Below, piece by piece: positions 22,395 through 34,589 of a stretch of 64,000 bases of DNA. The translations under genes were made by a program, and so were the position numbers. This stretch comes from Lithodes maja (lineage: Eukaryota > Arthropoda > Malacostraca > Decapoda > Lithodidae). The DNA is taken from assembly GCA_037953745.1 (NCBI GenBank), contig JBAKBP010007595.1, forward strand, positions 34,367-98,366. The letters are read 5' to 3'. Position 1 is the first letter of the stretch; every line of letters begins with the position of its first letter. The notes under the pieces were generated by a model. The model did not search any database. It was given only the letters and a program-made list of their open reading frames with translations, and had not been told where the DNA came from.

Positions 22395-22830
22395 TTAAAG
22401 GGCACGCAGTGTGGTGGAGTGGTCTTGCCACTGGACTGGTAATCCAATGGTCCCGGGTTGGAATCCAGATATATCAATGGGAAGATATTATTGGAATGGA
22501 ATTTTTGCTGTACCTAGCATCAATGCATTACCACAAAGCCCACCGAAATGCCAAAAAAATACCCTCATTGTTCCCTGATTAAATAGCACTGTATGAATAT
22601 TCCCATATTCAAAATATGCTATAGGGGGGCAATGCCTAGTGAGATAATTGCTCAATAGTTGGCGTTCTGAGAGTGAGGGTCTGAGTCTGAGGGATGAGAC
22701 AGTGAAGCACGAAGGTGAAGCAGTTTCAGAGATGCGGCTGCTTCAAGCTGTGAGTGGAACTCTAAGAGCTTCACATGTCTCACTCCCTAGACTGGAACAA
22801 GACCTCACGGACTTCACCGTGTTGAGCGGT
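22395..22830 (+). mobile_element. tRNA-derived SINE (tRNA-Thr-like head)
   Basis: The head has TGGAGTGGTCTTGCCACTGG (box A-like) and TCCCGGGTTGGAATCC (box B-like). The TGGA-CTGGTAA-TCCA stem-loop would place GGT (Thr) as anticodon. The body continues to about 22830. An antisense copy occurs at 58790-59255, where box B is the canonical GGTTCAAATCC. Confidence 0.7.
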
Positions 22831-22835
22831 TTGAT

Positions 22836-23760
22836 GTACAGTCTACGACAGAACTGCTGTCTTGGCCTGAGGCAATGTGTTAGTTCACTCACCTTTTAAT
22901 AGATGGCACTTTAATCGCTTCTAATAAAACGGGGCGGGGTTAATATAGAGGTTCGAAGGAGGAGGAGTCAAACATGTGTACTTACTCTAGTTGTACTTAC
23001 TCTAGTTGTATTGCGGGAGTGAGCATGCTCGTTATTTCCCGCCTCCTATATGTGTAGGTGTTATATGTATCGTTGGAATGGCTGTGGATGTGTGTGTAGT
23101 CTGTATTTTTAGCCAATTGGCGACATCGGAAACGAAGGCTTAGGGTGGATCTGTATGGTACCATTCTCACTATAGACGGTACCGTCTCGCCCGAAGGCTT
23201 AGGTAGCCATCAGCTTAGGTGAACCATATGATACCCATCTCGCCTTGTACCATTTTTGCCAACCCCAGATGGGACGTCACAACGTCGTCCACTTATTCCA
23301 GGTACCTATTTACAGCTAGGTGAACTGAGGCTAACACATGAAAGGATACAAGCCCAATTTGTCTCCGCCCGGCCGGGGATTGAAACCCCGACCCCTCGTG
23401 TGTGAGACAAGAGCTCTACCTACTAGGCTACGGGCTGTGTGTGTGTGTGTGTGTGTGTGTGTTCGAGAACGGCACGCAGAATAAGTTTATTTTAACATAA
23501 GACACAGGTTATATTATAAAATTAGCCCATGCTGGATCACAAATAAGTAACACACATTAGGTGTTGCGTTATTTATGGAATTTAATACACAGACAATCAA
23601 GTTTCTATCCTTCGCACTTTCCATTCCCCCCTCCTCCCCCTCTCCCTTTCACCCCAACTCTCCTTCTTCACCCGCTTCCTCTCCCCTCCCTCCCTCCCAC
23701 CTCTCTCTCTCTCTCTCTCGTCGACCTCTGACCTCGGGACAGTACAGTGCTCTCTCCGTG
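22836..23760 (+). repeat. Long terminal repeat unit of a GTAC-flanked foldback element, single copy, interrupted by a SINE
   Basis: GTAC at 22836-22839 is followed by AGTCTACGACAGAACTGCTG and about 460 bases shared with 44057-44520 and, inverted, with 47320-47825. A SINE (22985-23455) splits it. Unlike the 44 kb element, no inverted partner is visible downstream. A CT-rich end leads into the I-like LINE. Confidence 0.7.
22985..23455 (-). mobile_element. tRNA-Val-derived SINE
   Basis: On the minus strand the head near 23430 reads GCCCGTAGCCTAGTAGGTAG (box A) and a GGGTTTCAATCCCC box B. The 3' end at 22985 has tandem AAGTACAACTAGAGT units. An almost identical copy at 37930-38395 has the perfect anticodon stem CTCGT-CTCACAC-ACGAG, giving anticodon CAC (Val). 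Confidence 0.8.
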
Positions 23761-23853
23761 ACTCCTGAATTGCCGTGAATAGTGAAAGTCGCAGGTGGGC
23801 AGGCGGCCTGTCTGCCGCTAGTCCAACACCATTTACCCTTAAAAACAGGGACA

Positions 23854-24854
23854 ATGGAGACTAGTAATGTGGAAGCCAGTGCTCTGCTAGCAGAAGGGCA
23901 CAATAACACCCAGGAGAAAGACTTTTATGAAACGGACGCTGAGATGGAGTACACCCAGGAACCATACACCCAAGTGACTAGTAGGAGCGAGAAGCGGAGA
24001 AGAGGGAAACCAAACGAGGCTCAATACAAAAGTAGCGATGAAGAAGACCCAAGATACGGTAAGAAAATTAAGAATGGTGCGAATCAGACGAAGGATGAAG
24101 AAAGGAGAGTGACGACACGTGGAGAGAAGCAGGGTGAGGAAGCAGCGCGTGGAGAAGAGAGAGGAGATGGGGACGTGGAGAGGCTAGGAGAGGGGGCAGC
24201 ACAGGGTGAGGTGAGACCAGGAACTACCGACGATATGGCAGGGAAGCGGCCTAGACTTCTCTTCCCCCATGATTTGAAAATGACTTCCAAGAGAAAGTAC
24301 TGTGGGCGGTCAAGCTAGGGAGGGAGCATAAATCCTTCCTACCACTTCTCAAGGAAGGAAAACACAGACCCTACCTGACTGTGGGGAGCAAAGAAGCAGT
24401 AGAATTATTAACAACAGAGGGGTACAATGGAGTCACACTCAAAGTTCCTGACGACAGCGAGAAATACACCAAGGTAATTATATTCAACTATCCGGTGTGG
24501 CTTGACCCTACGTATATCCTGGACGATTCACGATTTGTATGGGCAAAGCGCAATCAAATAAAAGGGGAAGACCGATCACAAATACTAGCGCTTGTGAAAG
24601 GGGAAATGCCCGAAAAAATATTTGTGACAGGCATAGGTAACAAATATTTAGCTCCATACAAAGAACAGGTCGACCTATGCCTGAACTGCAGTAGATGGGG
24701 CCATAAAGCTTGGTCCTGCCAGGCGGATGCAAGGTGCAGATATTGTGGTAGAGGACATCCCTCTGCCAAATGTAGAGACAAAATAAATAATAACATTATA
24801 GTGGTGCCTTACTGTTGTAACTGTGGGGGGGAACACAACGCGCGGTCTTTCTAG
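23854..24854 (+). pseudogene. LINE D ORF1 (gag-like), frameshifted
   Basis: It probably starts METSNVEASALLAEGHNN at 23854. A charged low-complexity region (many RGEEK/GEER repeats) runs to 24318. After a frameshift, 24381-24854 carries a fold with VTLKVPDDSEKYTKVIIFNY, then three CCHC-like zinc knuckles: CLNCSRWGHKAWSC, CRYCGRGHPSAKC and CCNCGGEHNARSF. The last is incomplete because the frame shifts again at about 24850. Further pieces lie at 24823-25182 and 25179-25673, the latter with a coiled-coil-like Lys/Glu-rich segment. The knuckles bind LINE RNA (family knowledge). Confidence 0.75.
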
Positions 24855-25662
24855 TGTTCCAAGAAACCTGGGAGTAACGGTGGCCGTGACCTTGGCCGTG
24901 ACATATCCCATACACGCTACCAGGAGGGGGAGACATACCAACACCAGGGGGGGTCCCATCAACCACGCTACCATCAACCACCGCCGCCACCTGATCACGA
25001 AAACCCATGGACTGGAGGAAGACGTTCTGACCCAAAGAGAGGGGCAATACCAAAACAGCTTCCTCAAACACAAGGGTCAAGTGGTAGCGACCATGAAAGA
25101 AGGAGACCAGGGGTACCAACAGCTGACGACCGAGACCCCTCACCAGCCAGCCAGAGTAGCAGTACCAACCCCACACAGGTGAGCCAACTTAACCACTCAG
25201 AGGAGGCCAGGTGGCAGGAAACAAAGGAAATGTTCAAGTTTATCCGTGAGTTGGGAAATAGAATAGAAAACTTAGAAAAAACAGTAAATAAAATTACAAG
25301 AAAAACAGTAAATGGCGACAACAAAGTGGGAGAAAGTAAAGTGGAAATCATAAGTCCAGAAAAACAAACTAACACCAGAAATCAGAAAATGAAGGAAACC
25401 AAAACCCAGGACAGTAAGGTAACTACAGAAAACGGAACAACTTGTGAAGTAAATATAAAAGGGAAAGAAGTGAAATTGAAACAACATAAATTTATGGAGA
25501 ATGGGCTAAGCAGCGTAGGACAAATTCTTGCAAAAAACGGCAATAATGAAGAAATAAAAATAAAAGTGGTAGAGGGGTGGACAGAAATCCAAGCATGCTT
25601 AGATAAGTTTACTAAATATATGGAAGGGCTGACTATTGGATCAATGGACATTGATCACCATA

Positions 25663-28600
25663 ATGGATCATAAACATCTAAACATAATATTATGGAACGT
25701 GAATGGCTTAGGTGGTAGAATGCACGATGTTCATTTATTATGTAACAAAGTTCGACACTGACGTAATTCTTCTCCAGGAAACTGGGGATAGGAATGGTAG
25801 TATAATAAAACTCAATGGGTATAAACTATATCAATTATTTTCAGATGATAATATAAGGGGAGTTTCCACATATGTAAAAAATTCCATACCCTCAGAATTA
25901 ATAGAGGCGCCCATGAAATCAGAGGGGATCGAAACAGTCTCAGTAAAACTATATTTAAAAGAAGGGACCCTTAATATCGTTAACGTATATATATCACAAA
26001 ACTGTTTTCATGCCAGTGCTCTGCCTGATAGTTTGTATAATGGGGTTACTCTTGTCGCTGGGGACTTAAACGCTAGATATAATGAATTTGAATTCGACGG
26101 GAAAATAAATACGAATGGTAGAAGATTTTATCAATTTGTACAAGATTACCAAGACATTAAATTACTAGGATCGGAAGAAGCAACCCATATTAAGGGAGGG
26201 AGACTCGACTACGCTTTTATACTAAATGGACAAGGGCTGGATGGAAGCTGCGTAGTAGAGACTGAACTACTCAGTGATCATTTTGCTCTTGATATTAAAA
26301 TTCCACTAGGGAAACTAGCTTTCGGGGCCAATAGAAAAAAACTAAGGCTTCCAAAAGACGATATACAAAACTTTATTGAATATATTAAAAAATGGTACAG
26401 TAATTATCATCCTACATCAATTGAATCTTTCTATGATGACATGATTAAAGTTATAGAAACCTCATTAAGCCGTAATGTTCAGACGACAAAGAAAAGAAAA
26501 CGGCCGAACAATAATAAATATGTCCACGATAAAGTCCTCCAAGGTTGGAACAAAATGCTCAAGGTCGCGCATAGAAAATGGGTAAACGATGGAAGGGAGG
26601 ACGAAGCAAAAAACACGTTGCTGGAGACAGCAACAATTTGCGGGGAGGCTAGAAAAGAAGTTAGAAGGGAGTATTGGACGAATTTTACAAATAATATCGG
26701 AAATAGTAAAAATATAGGTGATATTTGGAAAGAGGTTAAAAAGTTAAAGGAAAGAAAATCGATAATGTGGCACACCCGACTCCTGAAAAATTCGCTAACG
26801 AGCTAATGAAGAAATGGTCACTCGCGTCAAGCAAAGACAGTATACCTCAGGAAATCAAAGAGGCAGTAAATAAATGGGAAGGGGACAGGAGAGAAGTAAT
26901 TATGAAGCTTTAAATACAGGGGATAACACTGATGTAATGTTTACTAGGGATGAACTACTTCGAGCTATTAAACATGGGAAATGTACAGCCCCTGGGGAGG
27001 ACGGAGTAACCTATGATATATTAAACTGTTTGGCAAGCATTGATAATGGTCCACTACTTGATCTATTCAATATGAGTTATCAAGAGGGTCGATTACCCCG
27101 AGCATGGAAAACTGCTATCATTATTCCTATCCCTAAGCCTGGAGGAGGATTTAGGCCAGTCTCTTTAACATCTTGTTTTTGCAAAATGATGGAAAGAATG
27201 CTTTTAGAAAGATTGCAATATGTTATAGGAGGTAAATTAAGTAATAATTTATATGGGTTCATCAAAGGTAAAGGAACTACTGATGCCGTCATCAAGTGCC
27301 TATCACACGATGCTGACTACTGCAGGGCATTTGTCGATCTCAAGGGTGCATTCGATAAAGCCAACGGAGAAATTATACTGCATGAACTAGCAGGTATGGG
27401 GGTGTCAGGAAGGATGCTTCATTGGATAGGAGACTATTTACATGGCCGAAGGGCTAAAGTCTCTTATCAAGGAGCATTGTCTGAAGAAGGTAGTTTGGAC
27501 TTAGGGACACCACAGGGTGGGGTACTAAGTCCAATGTTGTTCAATGTACTATTGAATAGACTTGCAAGTCTAAAATTAGCCGATGGGGTTAAAATTAGAA
27601 TTTATGCAGACGATATTATGCTACAAAGCAAAACGGTTGATAAAATGCAACAGGCGCTGACTAAATTTGGGAAGTTAACACAGGAACTAGGATTAATAGT
27701 AAATGAAGATAAAACAAAATTTCAATGTCGAGCAAGAACTGACAAGCAACTAACAATAAATAACATGAATATAGAAAGAGTAAATAGTTATAAGTACTTG
27801 GGTATGTATGTGGGTTATACAGCAGAAGCTAAAGAAGCTGAGGTGAATTATATAACTACACAATGTAAGGCACGAATGCAACCCTTGAGAGCCTTAGCTT
27901 GGAGTGGTAACGGTGTCGGTGTTCCTGTACTAAAAAAGATGTACATTAGTACTATTAGGTCAGTCATTGAATATGCCAGTCCTGTCCTTTTTTGCCTTGA
28001 TGAAGGAAGGTTCGATAAACTTGAAAAAATACAAAACGAGGCTGTGAGAATTATTTTAAACTGCCCAAAAAATGCAATGATTGATGCAATGAAGCTTGAA
28101 ACAATGCTACCGAGCATTAAACATAGAATAGAACAAACTAATATTGTAGCAGCAATTAGACATGTAAGATTAAAAGGTGGCAACGAACTACTGAAAGACA
28201 TAAAGGACTGCATGAATAATACTCGCACCTTCTGGAGACAAGGCAAAAAAGGATATATGAAACATTTGGTGAACAAAATACAACATTATGATTTAATAAA
28301 CAACTGTATTAATTACGAAAATGAACAACCTGTCCCACCATGGGAGGAGAAAGACGTAATTTTAGATATTATGCCATTACAAAAGAAAAAGAACATGTAT
28401 AATACAATAGAATTAAGAAACATTTATGAAGAGAGAATAAACAAAATGTACACTGGTAAAGTAGCACATGTTTATTGTGACGGGTCGGTAATGGAAAATG
28501 GTAGGGCAGGTTGTGGGATTTTAATTAGAGATTACATGCAAGACTCCAACATGTGGCTAGAAACAGAATATAATTATAGGCTAAGCGATAATATATCATC

Positions 28601-29291
28601 AACTCAGGCTGAATTGTATGCGATATTATATGGACTTAAAGAAATCGAAGGAGGAGAAGGGGATGTAAGCTTCTTTGTTGACAGCAGAGGGGCTCTGGAC
28701 TCCCTAAACTGTAAAACACCAGTATAGGAAAATATTGTTATCCAATGCCGGAATATTGTACATCAACTCCAATTAAAAGGGAGAAAAATTGTGTTTTCAT
28801 GGATACCATCACATACAGGGATTACCTATAATGAAAAAGTTGATATAATAGCTAAAAATGCTACTGAAAAAATGGAAATTGATGTACAATGTACCCTATC
28901 TTTGAAACAGGTAAAAAACAAAATAAAGATATGTCAAGAAGTAAAAGAAGCTAGAGATATTGAGTGTAAGTATATAGCCAGGCCTAGTGCCACCATGCAT
29001 CATTACAGAGAGGTGGTAGATAAAACTAAATTCAATTATGGGAATGTTACAAGTAAGTGGAAAGATTCTGTATGTACTAGGTTAAGACTAGGCTACAAAT
29101 ATTACTGGGAATTAGGCATTAATACTGCAGAGAAGGATAGGAGTTGTAGGCTGTGCAATAGGCCAAGATCTCACACCCTTCAACATTATATACTGCAATG
29201 TATAACTCTAATAAAATATAGAAATAATACAATTGAAAATGTAACTAAACAGATAATATGGATGTTCAACAGTGGAAGTACAACCTTTTAA
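25663..29291 (+). pseudogene. LINE D ORF2: endonuclease, RT, RNase H (few lesions)
   Basis: ATG 25663 starts MDHKHLNIILWNVNGLGG. The frame shifts after KVRH (about 25760) and continues in 25712-26806: LLQETGDRN, LVAGDLNARYNEFEF, GGRLDYAFIL, LLSDHFALDI (endonuclease). A second shift near 26800 leads to 26874-28727: IIPIPKPGGGFRPVSLTSC, YGFIKGKGTTD, FVDLKGAFDK, LGTPQGGVLSP and catalytic IRIYADDIML. RNase H begins AHVYCDGSVMENGRAG, QAELYAILYG, FFVDSRGALD, then one TAG at 28725. It resumes in frame with VFSWIPSHTGITYNEKVD (His/Asp block) and a C-terminal Cys-rich SCRLCNRPRSHTLQHYILQC. All catalytic residues are present; two shifts and one stop inactivate it. Confidence 0.85.
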
Positions 29292-29969
29292 AAGAATGTA
29301 AAATTATAAAACATATAATTTGATGTGTAGCTATGCTCTTCAACTAAACACATGTACATTCTAGTGGTGCCTTACAGGCCACCCTGGGTCAGCGAACCTA
29401 CGCTCCCTAACCATACAGCTGTATTGTCCTCAATATTCTCGGCTAATGGCTTGATGTACAAGTACCTCCGGATATGCGGCACATCCCTCCCGGAGGACTA
29501 CTTGCACCTTCCCTCCGAATATTATTTTATGGAAATAAAATAATATGAATCTGAATCTGAATCTGTATGGCTGTATGTTTTGGGTGCTGGGGTCTGGTGA
29601 CTGGGTCACGACGGTTAGGGTCCCTCTAGGATGTTTGAGGGATTAACACGGTCGGTGCTCAGTTGGGGGTCTTGCGGGACAGCATGCGTGTTTAAAAACA
29701 AAAAACAATCTGATCAAGGTCTATAACGGGGACTCATGTATTTTAGATATGTCTTTATTATAATACTGTATATACTAAACTTAGGTAGTGTTAAAAATTA
29801 TCTTCAATATCAATGTATTACTCATCTAACTATATATGTAATGACATAGTTTAAGCTAGAAATAGGGTGAAGATTGCGTATGCACCTTCGCCCTTTTGAG
29901 ATAATGTAACTATGATACTTGTGTAACATTTGTACTTTTCTCAATAAAACAATCAAATCAAATCAAATC

Positions 29970-31030
29970 TCTCTCTCTCTTCCCCTCTCCTCCCCACCCT
30001 ACCTACCTCTACTCTAGTCTATCCATACTGTATATTATGCTCTTTCCTCCACATCGTCATCTCCACCTCTTCCATTTCCCTATCTTTCTGGCAACTTTAT
30101 TTTATTCCCCCCCATCTTTCTTCCTCTCATCTTACTCTATCTATCTATTTCTATCCTATTTTCCTTTATCCTCCTTAACCCCTTTCTTCCTATCCTCCTC
30201 TTATCTCACTTTATCCTTTCTATCATATTTACTTTCCACTCTCCTTCCTATTCTATTTCGCTCTCTCCCTATCTCCTTGCCACCCCCTTTATTATCCCCT
30301 CTCCCTATCTTCCCTCCACTCTATCTCCCCCTATCCTCCCCACCCCCTCCACCCTATCCTCCCTCTCCTCCACACCCCCTCTCCCTATATACCCTCCACC
30401 CTATCCTCCCTCTCCTCCCCACCCTATCCCCCCTCTCCCTATATTCCCTCTACCCCATCCCCCCTGTCCTCCCCACCCCCTCTCCCTATCTTCCCTCCAC
30501 CCTATCTCTCCTCTCCTCCCCACCCCTTCTCCCTATATTCCCTCTACCCCATCCCCCCTGTCCTCCCCACCCCCTCTCCCTATCTTCCCTCCACCCTATC
30601 CTCTCCTCTCCTCCCCATCCCCTCTCCCTATCTCTCCTCTCCTCCCCACCCCCTCTCCCTATATTCCCTCCACCCCATCCCCCCCTGTCCTCCCCACCCC
30701 CTCTCCCTATATTCCCTCCACCCCATCCCCCCCTGTCCTCCCCACCCCCTCTCCCTATCTTCCCTCCACCCTATCGCCCCCTCTCCTCCCCACCCCCTCT
30801 CCCTATCTCCTCCCCACTCCTTCTCCCTATCTCCTCCCCACCCCCTCTCCCTATCTTCCCTCCACACTATCCCCTCTCCCTCTCCTCCTCACCCCTCTCC
30901 ATATCTCCCCCTCTCCTCCCCACCTCTCTCCCTATCTTCCCTCCACTCCATCCCCCCTCTCACTCTATCGTCCCTTCACTATCCCCCCCCCCCCCCTCCC
31001 CTACCTATCTAACTCCCCCCTCCCTCCCCC
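29970..31030. repeat. 1 kb pyrimidine (CCT/CTAT) minisatellite tract
   Basis: Almost pure C/T on the plus strand with a loose about 29 bp repeat built on CCCTCTCCCTATCTTCCCT. It forms a spurious 356-codon frame. It may adopt triplex (H-DNA) structure, which is an inference from polypyrimidine composition. Confidence 0.9.
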
Positions 31031-31864
31031 TTGTTTGCGTGTGGGCCCAACTCATAACACACCGAGTCACTGCCTTCTCGCGGACGACGGTACCGGGCGA
31101 GAACTGACGAGACCGAGTAAACATGTTGACAGCCCGAAGGAAGGAAGGGAGGTAGCACACGAGAGATTTTGTTCCCTTTTAGTTTGACGATTATAAGACG
31201 TTTTGCCCCATCCAGGTGTCGATTTTCACCCACACCCCTATTTGGGTGTAGAGTTTCGTCTCCGTTCAGCTGTCAATTCTCACCCATTTAAGTTTGGATA
31301 TTTTCCCTATTCAAGTATCGATATTATCCCGGTGAGTATGATAGCGAACATACAATTTAGGACATATGTGTTTCAACCAGGACTTTCTTCTACCGAAAAA
31401 TGTAAACATTTACCGAGGATTTGTGAGCGTTTTATTTTTTATCTTTATATATTTGTGTTTAACTTATTTCAGTATTATTCTATTTTTAACTTAGAGAAGG
31501 GTCTAATAAGGCGATTACTGTGATCAAAATGAAATATCACCCCGTTGTTAGATAATTGAGGCATCAAAATGGCGTCTAAAAACGAGTTGTCCGGGTTCTC
31601 TTACACAGATCTATTGTTGAGAGATTTTTTTTTGTTTTGAGATATATGGATACTTGTGGGGATAAAGTGCTTGAACATACTATCTGGCCGGACGTCTGAT
31701 GGGTTATGGATATTTTTACTTACTTATTATTGAGACGTTTCGTCTCATTAGTGTGGAGATAATAAGACGCTTCACCCGATTTAGGTGTTGATTTTTTTCT
31801 GAGAGTCATAACGAGTCTAACTTTTTTTGTTCTATGTGGATGAGGGAGACACAAAGCAGAACTG
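31031..31864. other. No gene; weak relics of MITE family 1
   Basis: Scattered family phrases (CATCCAGGTGTCGATTTTCA at 31210, TCTACCGAAAAATGTAAACA at 31390) point to old, eroded copies. No credible coding frame. Confidence 0.4.
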
Positions 31865-32170
31865 CCTGTGACGAGTGCCTCCCCCAGAGTTGAAAGAGTG
31901 CCATGGCCAAAATCAAGGAACGTTTGAGCTAAAATGTCTGGACACAGAAATAAGTCATAGGATGAGGGAAAGACAGATTGAGGGAGAGAGTTCCAGACTT
32001 CAACTGTTGACTAAAAAAACACTCTTGCGTTGGAGAGTTGCACAGAGTAGGGGTCTGATGGTGTTGCAAGGCGGGTGCTACGTTCTCTATGTAGAGGGGT
32101 GGTATACACTGAGACAGCTCTGAGGAACGCTGATTATTGTAATAGCGGGATAATAGTGATCTCACTTAAC
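31865..32170 (-). mobile_element. LINE B 3' end fragment
   Basis: On minus, NNQRSSELSQCIPPLYIENV and the NSPTQECFFSQQLKSGT-type C-terminus match the 3' end of the LINE B copies at 5265-5605 and 38775-39118. Confidence 0.75.
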
Positions 32171-32204
32171 CCTCGGGCTCTCACAATTTCTTCCTGAATT
32201 GAAT

Positions 32205-32561
32205 AAAATCTATCGCTTTTTCTCTTCCTCTCCCTCTCTGTTTGGCTTGTATCCATTCGGCCCCATTCAGCCTACTGTTTGAAGACGTTTACCCACATCC
32301 AGGTGTCAATATTTTCCTGGCGAGCCAGCATATATATATTTTTGCTTTGACAGCAAGCTAAATTGTACATTTTTCGATAGAAAAATTTCTCCGGCGAAGC
32401 CGGATTTCTCCATACAATGCTGGCTCGCTATCGCTCGCCAGGAAGAAATCGACACCTGGATGGGGATAAACGTCTTAAAACAGTTGGCTGAATGGGGCCG
32501 AATGAAAAAAGCCAAAGGGAGAGGGAGAACAAGAGAAAAAAAGCGAGGTGGGCTCCCTTAA
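32205..32561. repeat. MITE family 1 (TTAA, palindromic), copy
   Basis: Contains the family palindrome: GGCTTGTATCCATTCGGCCC...GGGCCGAATG outside, CCAGGTGTCAATATTTTCCT...AAATCGACACCTGG inside, and the core hairpin TCTCCGGCGAAGCCGGA. The right end GGTGGGCTCCC abuts TTAA (32558-32561). The left end is truncated. Confidence 0.8.
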
Positions 32562-32571
32562 TGAAATCAAC

Positions 32572-32680
32572 AAATACATGTGGCACTCCAAGGACTCGAA
32601 CCTAGAACACTCACACCGAAATTGTGCGCACTTATGCATTACCCTATCAAGACAGTTATAGATGCAAACAATACAATGAT
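32572..32680 (-). mobile_element. tRNA-like SINE (family 3)
   Basis: On minus: AACTGTCTTGATAGGGTAAT (box A region) and TCTAGGTTCGAGTCCTTGGA (box B GGTTCGAGTCC). Related copies are at 44640-44770 and 53310-53440, in the same orientation. Confidence 0.65.
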
Positions 32681-32689
32681 ACCATGACG

Positions 32690-32945
32690 CATTTCCTTTG
32701 TTTCTGTTTTCCGGCTATTACTAGACGAGTTTATTCAGATTAGGATGGGTATATGGAAGTTAGAGGGTTAATCGAGATAGTATTTTACCCTTTTTTTAAA
32801 CTCCCTCAGAGCCTTCCTAAGCTGTATAAAATCGAGATAGTATTTTACCCTTTTAAACTCCCTCAGATCCTTCCTAAGCTGTATAAAATCGTCTAATGCT
32901 AGCCAACATAAATTGTCAAAACGCAGCATAATCATCAAGGGGTTA
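32690..32945. repeat. Palindromic MITE family 2 with internal direct duplication
   Basis: Inverted arms TACTAGACGAGTTTATTCAG and GTATAAAATCGTCTAATGCT, right end TCAAGGGGTTAA. A block of about 57 bases (ATCGAGATAGTATTTTACCC to GCTGTATAAA) is directly duplicated at 32770-32890. Confidence 0.7.
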
Positions 32946-32992
32946 ATATGGTCGACATATTAGTCCCTGTTTGAAGAAAAAAAATACATAAA

Positions 32993-33009
<17 letters not shown>

Positions 33010-33073
<64 letters not shown>
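33010..33073. repeat. (TA)n microsatellite after an A run
   Basis: A run at 32989-33009 followed by about 32 TA units. Confidence 0.95.
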
Positions 33074-33079
<6 letters not shown>

Positions 33080-33227
33080 ATCGTTGAAAAATAGCTAAAA
33101 TATACAGTACTTGCCAAAATCAAAGTCCCCTCCCACCCCTCCACAAAAAAAAAAACACATTAATAAATAAATAAATACAAAATAAAAGGCGTTTATTGGC
33201 GAAATCCAGACAAAAATATCTTTGCCG

Positions 33228-33799
33228 ATAATAATAAAAGCGGCGGCCGTCTGAATCCGTCCATACGATAATAATAAAAGCGGCGGCCGTCTGAATCCGT
33301 CCATACGATAATAATAAAAGCGGCGGCCGTCTGAACCCGTCCATACGATAATAATAAAAGCGGCGGCCGTCTGAACCCGTCCATACGATAATAATAAAAG
33401 TGGCGGCCGTCTGAACCCGTCCATACGATAATAATAAAAGCGGCGGCCGTCTGAACCCGTCCATACGATAATAATAAAAGCGGCGGCCGTCTGAATCCGT
33501 CCATACGATAATAATAAAAGCGGCGGCCGTCTGAACCCGTCCATACGATAATAATAAAAGCGGCGGCCGTCTGAACCCGTCCATACGATAATAATAAAAG
33601 TGGCGGCCGTCTGAACCCGTCCATACGATACTAATAAAAGCGGCGGCCGTCTGAACCCGTCCATACGATAATAATAAAAGCGGCGGCCGTCTGAATCCGT
33701 CCATACGATAATAATAAAAACGGCGGCCGTCTGAATCCGTCCATACGATAATAATAAAAGCGGCGGCCGTCTGAATCCGTCCATACGATAATAATAATA
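33228..33799. repeat. 40-bp tandem array, about 14 copies
   Basis: The unit is CGATAATAATAAAAG + CGGCGGCCGTCTGAAYCCGTCCATA (40 bp). Copies differ only at a C/T position (CCCGT or TCCGT) and rare bases (TGGCGG, ACTAATAAAAG). The unit has no stop in any minus frame, so long spurious frames arise on minus. Confidence 0.95.
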
Positions 33800-33849
33800 C
33801 AGACCCACGTCAACATGTTTACAGTGTAGTTAGTTCTCACCAGTGTTAT

Positions 33850-34224
33850 ATATATTTTTTTTTTTATCTTTCTCTCCTTTTTTCTCTTTCGCTGGCTTGT
33901 ATCCATTTGGCCCCATTCAGCCAAATGTTTTAAGATGTTTATCCACATCGAAGTGTCGATTTCTTCCTGGCGAGCGATAAGCGAGCCAGCATTGTATGGA
34001 GAAATCCGGCTTCGCCGGAGAAATTTTTCTATCGAAAAATTTACAAATTTAGCTTGCTTTCAAAACAAAAATATATATATGCTGGCTCGCTACCGCTCGC
34101 CAGGAAAATATTGACACCTGGATGGGGATAAACGTCTTAAAACAGTAGGCTGAATGGGGCCGAATGGATACAAACCAAAGAGAGAGGGAGAGAAAGAGAA
34201 AAACAGCGAGGTGGGTTCCCTTAA
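33850..34224. repeat. MITE family 1 copy
   Basis: Full palindrome in the opposite orientation to the 32.2 kb copy. Contains the core hairpin TCCGGCTTCGCCGGAGAAAT. Right end GAGGTGGGTTCCC then TTAA (34221-34224). Confidence 0.8.
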
Positions 34225-34589
34225 GTTGCCGGAAAAGCGTCCGTGTGACTCCTCTGGTAGTCGACGGGGATCCCTTTATAAATGTCATCTTGTTTACGTT
34301 GAAAAATGGGAGAGAGTCTTGAGTTTCCAGTTTAATATAAGCTTGTTGTTTGTCTGGACTAGAGATGGAGGGTTGGTGGAGATGGCGAGGAATGTTTATA
34401 GTCCTTGCTATATTTACCATGTGTGTGTGTGTGTGTGTGTTTTTTATTTTTTTGTCATAATATCTCGAGAAGGAATGGGTGGTTTTCAATGCGATGTTCC
34501 AGTGGACCAAGGGAAGACAACATGGAGTTTTAATGGACAAAAGTTCTAGGTTGGATCCTACGTACAGTACATTTACAACACACGGTGAT

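Larger units (their letters stand above)
23782..29967 (+). mobile_element. I-like LINE (family D) with gag-type ORF1 and endonuclease-RT-RNase H ORF2
   Basis: Domain order gag zinc knuckles, AP endonuclease, RT, RNase H marks the I group of LINEs. The coding frames are nearly complete but carry several frameshifts and one stop. The 3' end is TCAAA-type (AATCAAATCAAATCAAATC at about 29949-29967). A second short tail, (GAATCT)n at 29548-29565, lies 400 bases earlier, so 29341-29570 may be a nested insertion or an alternative end. Confidence 0.85.

Noticed and set aside
22840..23760. Solo LTR of a retrovirus-like element
   Set aside because: The partner at 47320-47825 is inverted to 44057-44520, and no primer site or gag-pol follows; foldback arms fit better.
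30037..31107. 356-codon frame rich in Pro/Leu/Ser
   Set aside because: It is a by-product of the C/T-only tract; composition and lack of any motif argue against a protein.
33095..33948. Long minus-strand frames over the 40-bp array
   Set aside because: They arise because the repeat unit has no stop codon; all three frames are open at once.
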